Of a stretch of DNA of 64,000 bases, positions 62,015 to 64,000 are shown piece by piece. The position numbers were made by a program, and so were the translations under genes. The notes under the pieces are model-generated. The model had not been told where the DNA came from, did no database searches, and saw only the letters and a list, made by a program, of their open reading frames with translations. Each line of letters starts with the position of its first letter. Position 1 is the stretch's first letter. Location of the stretch: positions 186,001-250,000 of the forward strand of contig JANRIH010000020.1 in assembly GCA_033765145.1 (NCBI GenBank), in the 5' to 3' direction. Source of the DNA: JAGVSR01 sp033765145. Lineage in GTDB: Bacteria > Pseudomonadota > Alphaproteobacteria > Rhizobiales > Hyphomicrobiaceae.

Positions 62015-63039
62015 GACGTGGCCCCCGATGCCGGGCCAGTGACTTCTTCCAGTTTTGCGACACCTGTCAGAAGTGCCGCGGCAGCGTCGAGCATCGGCAT
62101 CAGCAGAAGCGCGCCCGTACCCTCGCCCAACCGCAGGTCCCATTCGAGATATGGTTCGAGACCGAGGTGCTCGAGCGCCTTGCCGTGGGCCGGTTCGGCA
62201 CCGTTGTGGGACGCGATCACACATTCGAGTGCCGAGGGGTCGACCGCTTGCGCGACGATCGCGGCGGCACCCGAGACGACACCGTCGATTACGATCGGGA
62301 TCTCGTGCTGGCTCGCGGCTGCGATCGCGCCGGCCATGGCGACGATCTCATAACCGGCGACGGCAGCCATGGCTGCGACCGGATCCGTCTTGATGGTTTG
62401 GCGCGCGCGTGAGACCGCCTCTGCTACTACGTTACGTTTTCGGGCAAGGCTTGCGTCCGTGGCGCCGGCGCCAGGGCCGACGAGCGCATCGGTATCCCCT
62501 CCTGTACCGAGCGCGATGAGGCATGCAGCGGCAGTCGTGTTGCCGATGCCGATCTCGCCCAACGCCAGCACACGGATGCCGTCCGCGGCGGCGCGAGCGA
62601 CTTCTGCTTCGCCGGCTTGCCAGGCGGACCAGAATTCAGCCGGTGACATGGCAGGGCCACGCGCAAGACTGGCCGTCCCACGCGCGATGCGCCGGTCGCG
62701 ATAGATTTCGGTCAGAGGTGCGGCCTCGATCAGCGAACCGACATCGACTAGGGCGACTTCGGTTGCCGACGCCGCGGCGAGCGCCGAGCAGCACGCGCGA
62801 CCGGACGCGATGAGACCGATCATGGAGGCCGTCACATCCGACGGCCAGATCCCGACGCCGTCCGCGACAACGCCGTGATCACCAGCGAAGATCAACAGGC
62901 TGCGCGGCCTCGTCTCGGGCCTCAAGGTCCCCTGTATGCGTGCCAGATCGATCGCCAAACGCTCGAGCTTGCCCAAGCTCCCACGCGGCTTGGCCAAGCG
63001 ATCGAGATGTTCGGCGACGGTCTCGGGTGGGAGCATCAT
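62011..63039 (-). CDS. cobT: Nicotinate-nucleotide--dimethylbenzimidazole phosphoribosyltransferase
   Basis: A 342-residue enzyme activating the lower ligand base of cobalamin as alpha-ribazole phosphate. Family segments LDRLAKPRGSLGKLERLA, FAGDHGVVADGV, EIGIGNTTAA and the C-terminal LRLGEGTGALL with the catalytic glutamate are visible. It is first in a cobT-cobS-phosphatase unit. No cobalamin riboswitch can be placed in the 67 bases before it. Confidence 0.95.
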   Translation of the reverse strand: MMLPPETVAEHLDRLAKPRGSLGKLERLAIDLARIQGTLRPETRPRSLLIFAGDHGVVADGVGIWPSDVTASMIGLIASGRACCSALAAASATEVALVDVGSLIEAAPLTEIYRDRRIARGTASLARGPAMSPAEFWSAWQAGEAEVARAAADGIRVLALGEIGIGNTTAAACLIALGTGGDTDALVGPGAGATDASLARKRNVVAEAVSRARQTIKTDPVAAMAAVAGYEIVAMAGAIAAASQHEIPIVIDGVVSGAAAIVAQAVDPSALECVIASHNGAEPAHGKALEHLGLEPYLEWDLRLGEGTGALLLMPMLDAAAALLTGVAKLEEVTGPASGATS

Positions 63040-63055
63040 GGCGTCCTAAAGGCAA

Positions 63056-63076
63056 ACGGGCCCGCGTGGGGCCCGT
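63056..63076 (-). terminator. Probable terminator after ndk
   Basis: A perfect 8-bp stem (ACGGGCCC / GGGCCCGT) with a five-base loop lies 30 bases downstream of ndk on the minus strand. Read that way it is followed by TTTGCCTTT, a weak T run. Confidence 0.5.
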
Positions 63077-63106
63077 CCATGGTCCTGGCACAGCGACGGG
63101 CGATGC

Positions 63107-63529
63107 TCAGCCGACGATCTCGTCGAGGCGGAAGTTCAATGCGATCTCGCGCTCGGCGGAGGGCGCGCTGTCCGATCCGTGCGAGGAGTTCTCACCTTTC
63201 GATACCGCGAACAGCTTGCGGATGGTGCCGTCGGCCGCCTCCTTGGGGTCGGTCGCTCCCATCGTTTCACGATACTTGGCAATTGCGTTCTCGCCTTCCA
63301 GGACTTGGAGGACGATCGGACCCGACGTCATGAAATCGCACAATTCGCCGTAGAACGGCCGCGCCTTGTGCTCCTCGTAGAATTTCTCCGCTTGGGCCCG
63401 CGTCCAACGCACGCGCTTCTGAGCGACGATCCGGAGCCCCGCTTTCTCGATCACGGCGTTGATGGCGCCGGTCAGGTTACGCCGCGTCGCGTCCGGCTTG
63501 ATGATGGAAAACGTCCGCTCGATGGCCAT
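63107..63529 (-). CDS. ndk: Nucleoside diphosphate kinase
   Basis: A 140-residue enzyme balancing nucleoside triphosphate pools. The N-terminal ERTFSIIKPDA and the catalytic segment GENSSHGSDS, with its phosphorylated histidine, identify the family, and the length is standard. Confidence 0.97.
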   Translation of the reverse strand: MAIERTFSIIKPDATRRNLTGAINAVIEKAGLRIVAQKRVRWTRAQAEKFYEEHKARPFYGELCDFMTSGPIVLQVLEGENAIAKYRETMGATDPKEAADGTIRKLFAVSKGENSSHGSDSAPSAEREIALNFRLDEIVG

Positions 63530-63911
63530 GCAATTCCTTTCCGGATCGACATCTCATGCGGGCCTATGCCCTTCCGCCCGGCCCACAACCAGGCCGTTCT
63601 GGCGTCGGCCTTATAGCTTCGGCCCCCGGAGGCAGCAAGCGCGGGTCGGCGCGGCCAAGTCGCCCGCGGAGCCAGTCCGATATGCGACAATTGTCTTACA
63701 TTCCCGCTCTAATATCGCCCATGAAATGCCCCGTTTCCCAGCGAAGATCGAAAACCTTGTTTGTCAATACGACGTCGTCCGATTGACGAGCGGCGATCCA
63801 GGGAACACAACAGTCACAAGCGTCTAGCCCTCGTCAGCCGGTCATTCGGCGGACCGGGGCCAACAACCGGGGATCGCGCCTGGCCTTCCAGCCAAGCCCC
63901 TAAAGAGCACC
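63530..63911. other. 382-base divergent intergenic region
   Basis: It lies between ndk (minus) and the GYF_2-domain gene (plus) and must hold both promoters. An A/T-richer stretch at about 63680-63720 (GACAATTGTCTTACATTC) is the most promoter-like part. It contains the palindrome GACAATTGTC. No RNA gene is seen. Confidence 0.45.
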
Positions 63912-64000
63912 ATGACCGGCCAAGACATTTGGTATATCGCCCGCGAGGGCAAACAGCACGGCCCCTTGAGCGACGCCGAGATGACCAAGCTCGTCGAGCT
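63912..64000 (+). CDS. GYF_2 (DUF4339)-domain protein, start only
   Basis: The first 29 codons lie at the window edge. They read IWYIAREGKQHGPLSDAEM, matching the start of GYF_2 domains (W-Y-x-x-x-G-x-x-x-G-P-L/M-S), a domain usually found at the N-terminus of bacterial membrane proteins. AAAGAG precedes the ATG. The rest lies beyond the window. Confidence 0.7.
   Translation, partial: MTGQDIWYIAREGKQHGPLSDAEMTKLVE

Noticed and set aside
63040..63106. Cobalamin riboswitch upstream of cobT
   Set aside because: The space is only 67 bases and is taken up by a simple hairpin after ndk; the conserved B12-box was not seen.

Overview
This 64 kb window is high-GC, gene-dense bacterial chromosome from an alphaproteobacterium, most likely of the order Hyphomicrobiales (Rhizobiales). 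The evidence is gene order and family type: ftsQ-ftsA-ftsZ-lpxC-bamD-ligA, aspS-rnd with ppx-ppk-hdaA-AI-2E permease-purM, an HdaA-type DnaA regulator, a bactofilin, a CtrA-type box, and a palindromic intergenic element of a kind common in this group. No rRNA, tRNA, CRISPR array, transposase or prophage was seen. The genus cannot be named from the sequence.

Layout. 1-12 kb: the 3' end of a UvrD/PcrA-type helicase gene, a large RTX-type calcium-binding protein, a bactofilin, a membrane protein with a J-like tail, a DUF3754 (TMEM143-type) protein, PrmA, a M24 Xaa-Pro aminopeptidase and a secreted FecR-domain protein. 12-32 kb (all minus strand): the division and cell-wall (dcw) block, read murE-murF-mraY-murD-ftsW-murG-murC-murB-ddl-ftsQ-ftsA-ftsZ and then lpxC, bamD and ligA. 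It makes the lipid-linked peptidoglycan precursor with meso-diaminopimelate (MurE DNPR motif) and the FtsQ/A/Z/W division proteins. The usual first genes (mraZ, rsmH, ftsL, ftsI) are missing upstream of murE, and recN is missing between bamD and ligA.

32-41 kb is a mixed accessory stretch: a ferritin-like protein, a membrane-tethered ImmA/IrrE-like zincin, a small secreted protein with a good terminator, a lower-GC two-gene FRG-domain cassette, aspS, a 78-residue protein under a CtrA-like box, a CAP-domain/RTX protein, rnd, and a palindromic intergenic element. 41-50 kb is housekeeping: CbpA-like DnaJ, Ppx and Ppk1 (polyphosphate turnover), HdaA, an AI-2E-type permease, a CDP-alcohol phosphatidyltransferase, a DUF2066 protein and purM.

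50-57 kb: purM and purN are separated by a convergent pair, a secreted ELWxxDGT/RTX protein and a 1016-residue membrane protein that joins a patatin-like lipase domain to a C-terminal GH19 (chitinase/endolysin-type) domain. This fusion is the most unusual feature of the window. 57-64 kb: purN, a cytochrome P450, a tandem-duplicated outer-membrane barrel, a cobT-cobS-phosphatase cluster for the late steps of cobalamin synthesis, ndk, and the start of a GYF_2-domain gene running off the end.

Starts were moved downstream where a Shine-Dalgarno sequence, a signal peptide or family N-terminus, or a 4-base overlap with the upstream stop supported it; this is stated per gene.
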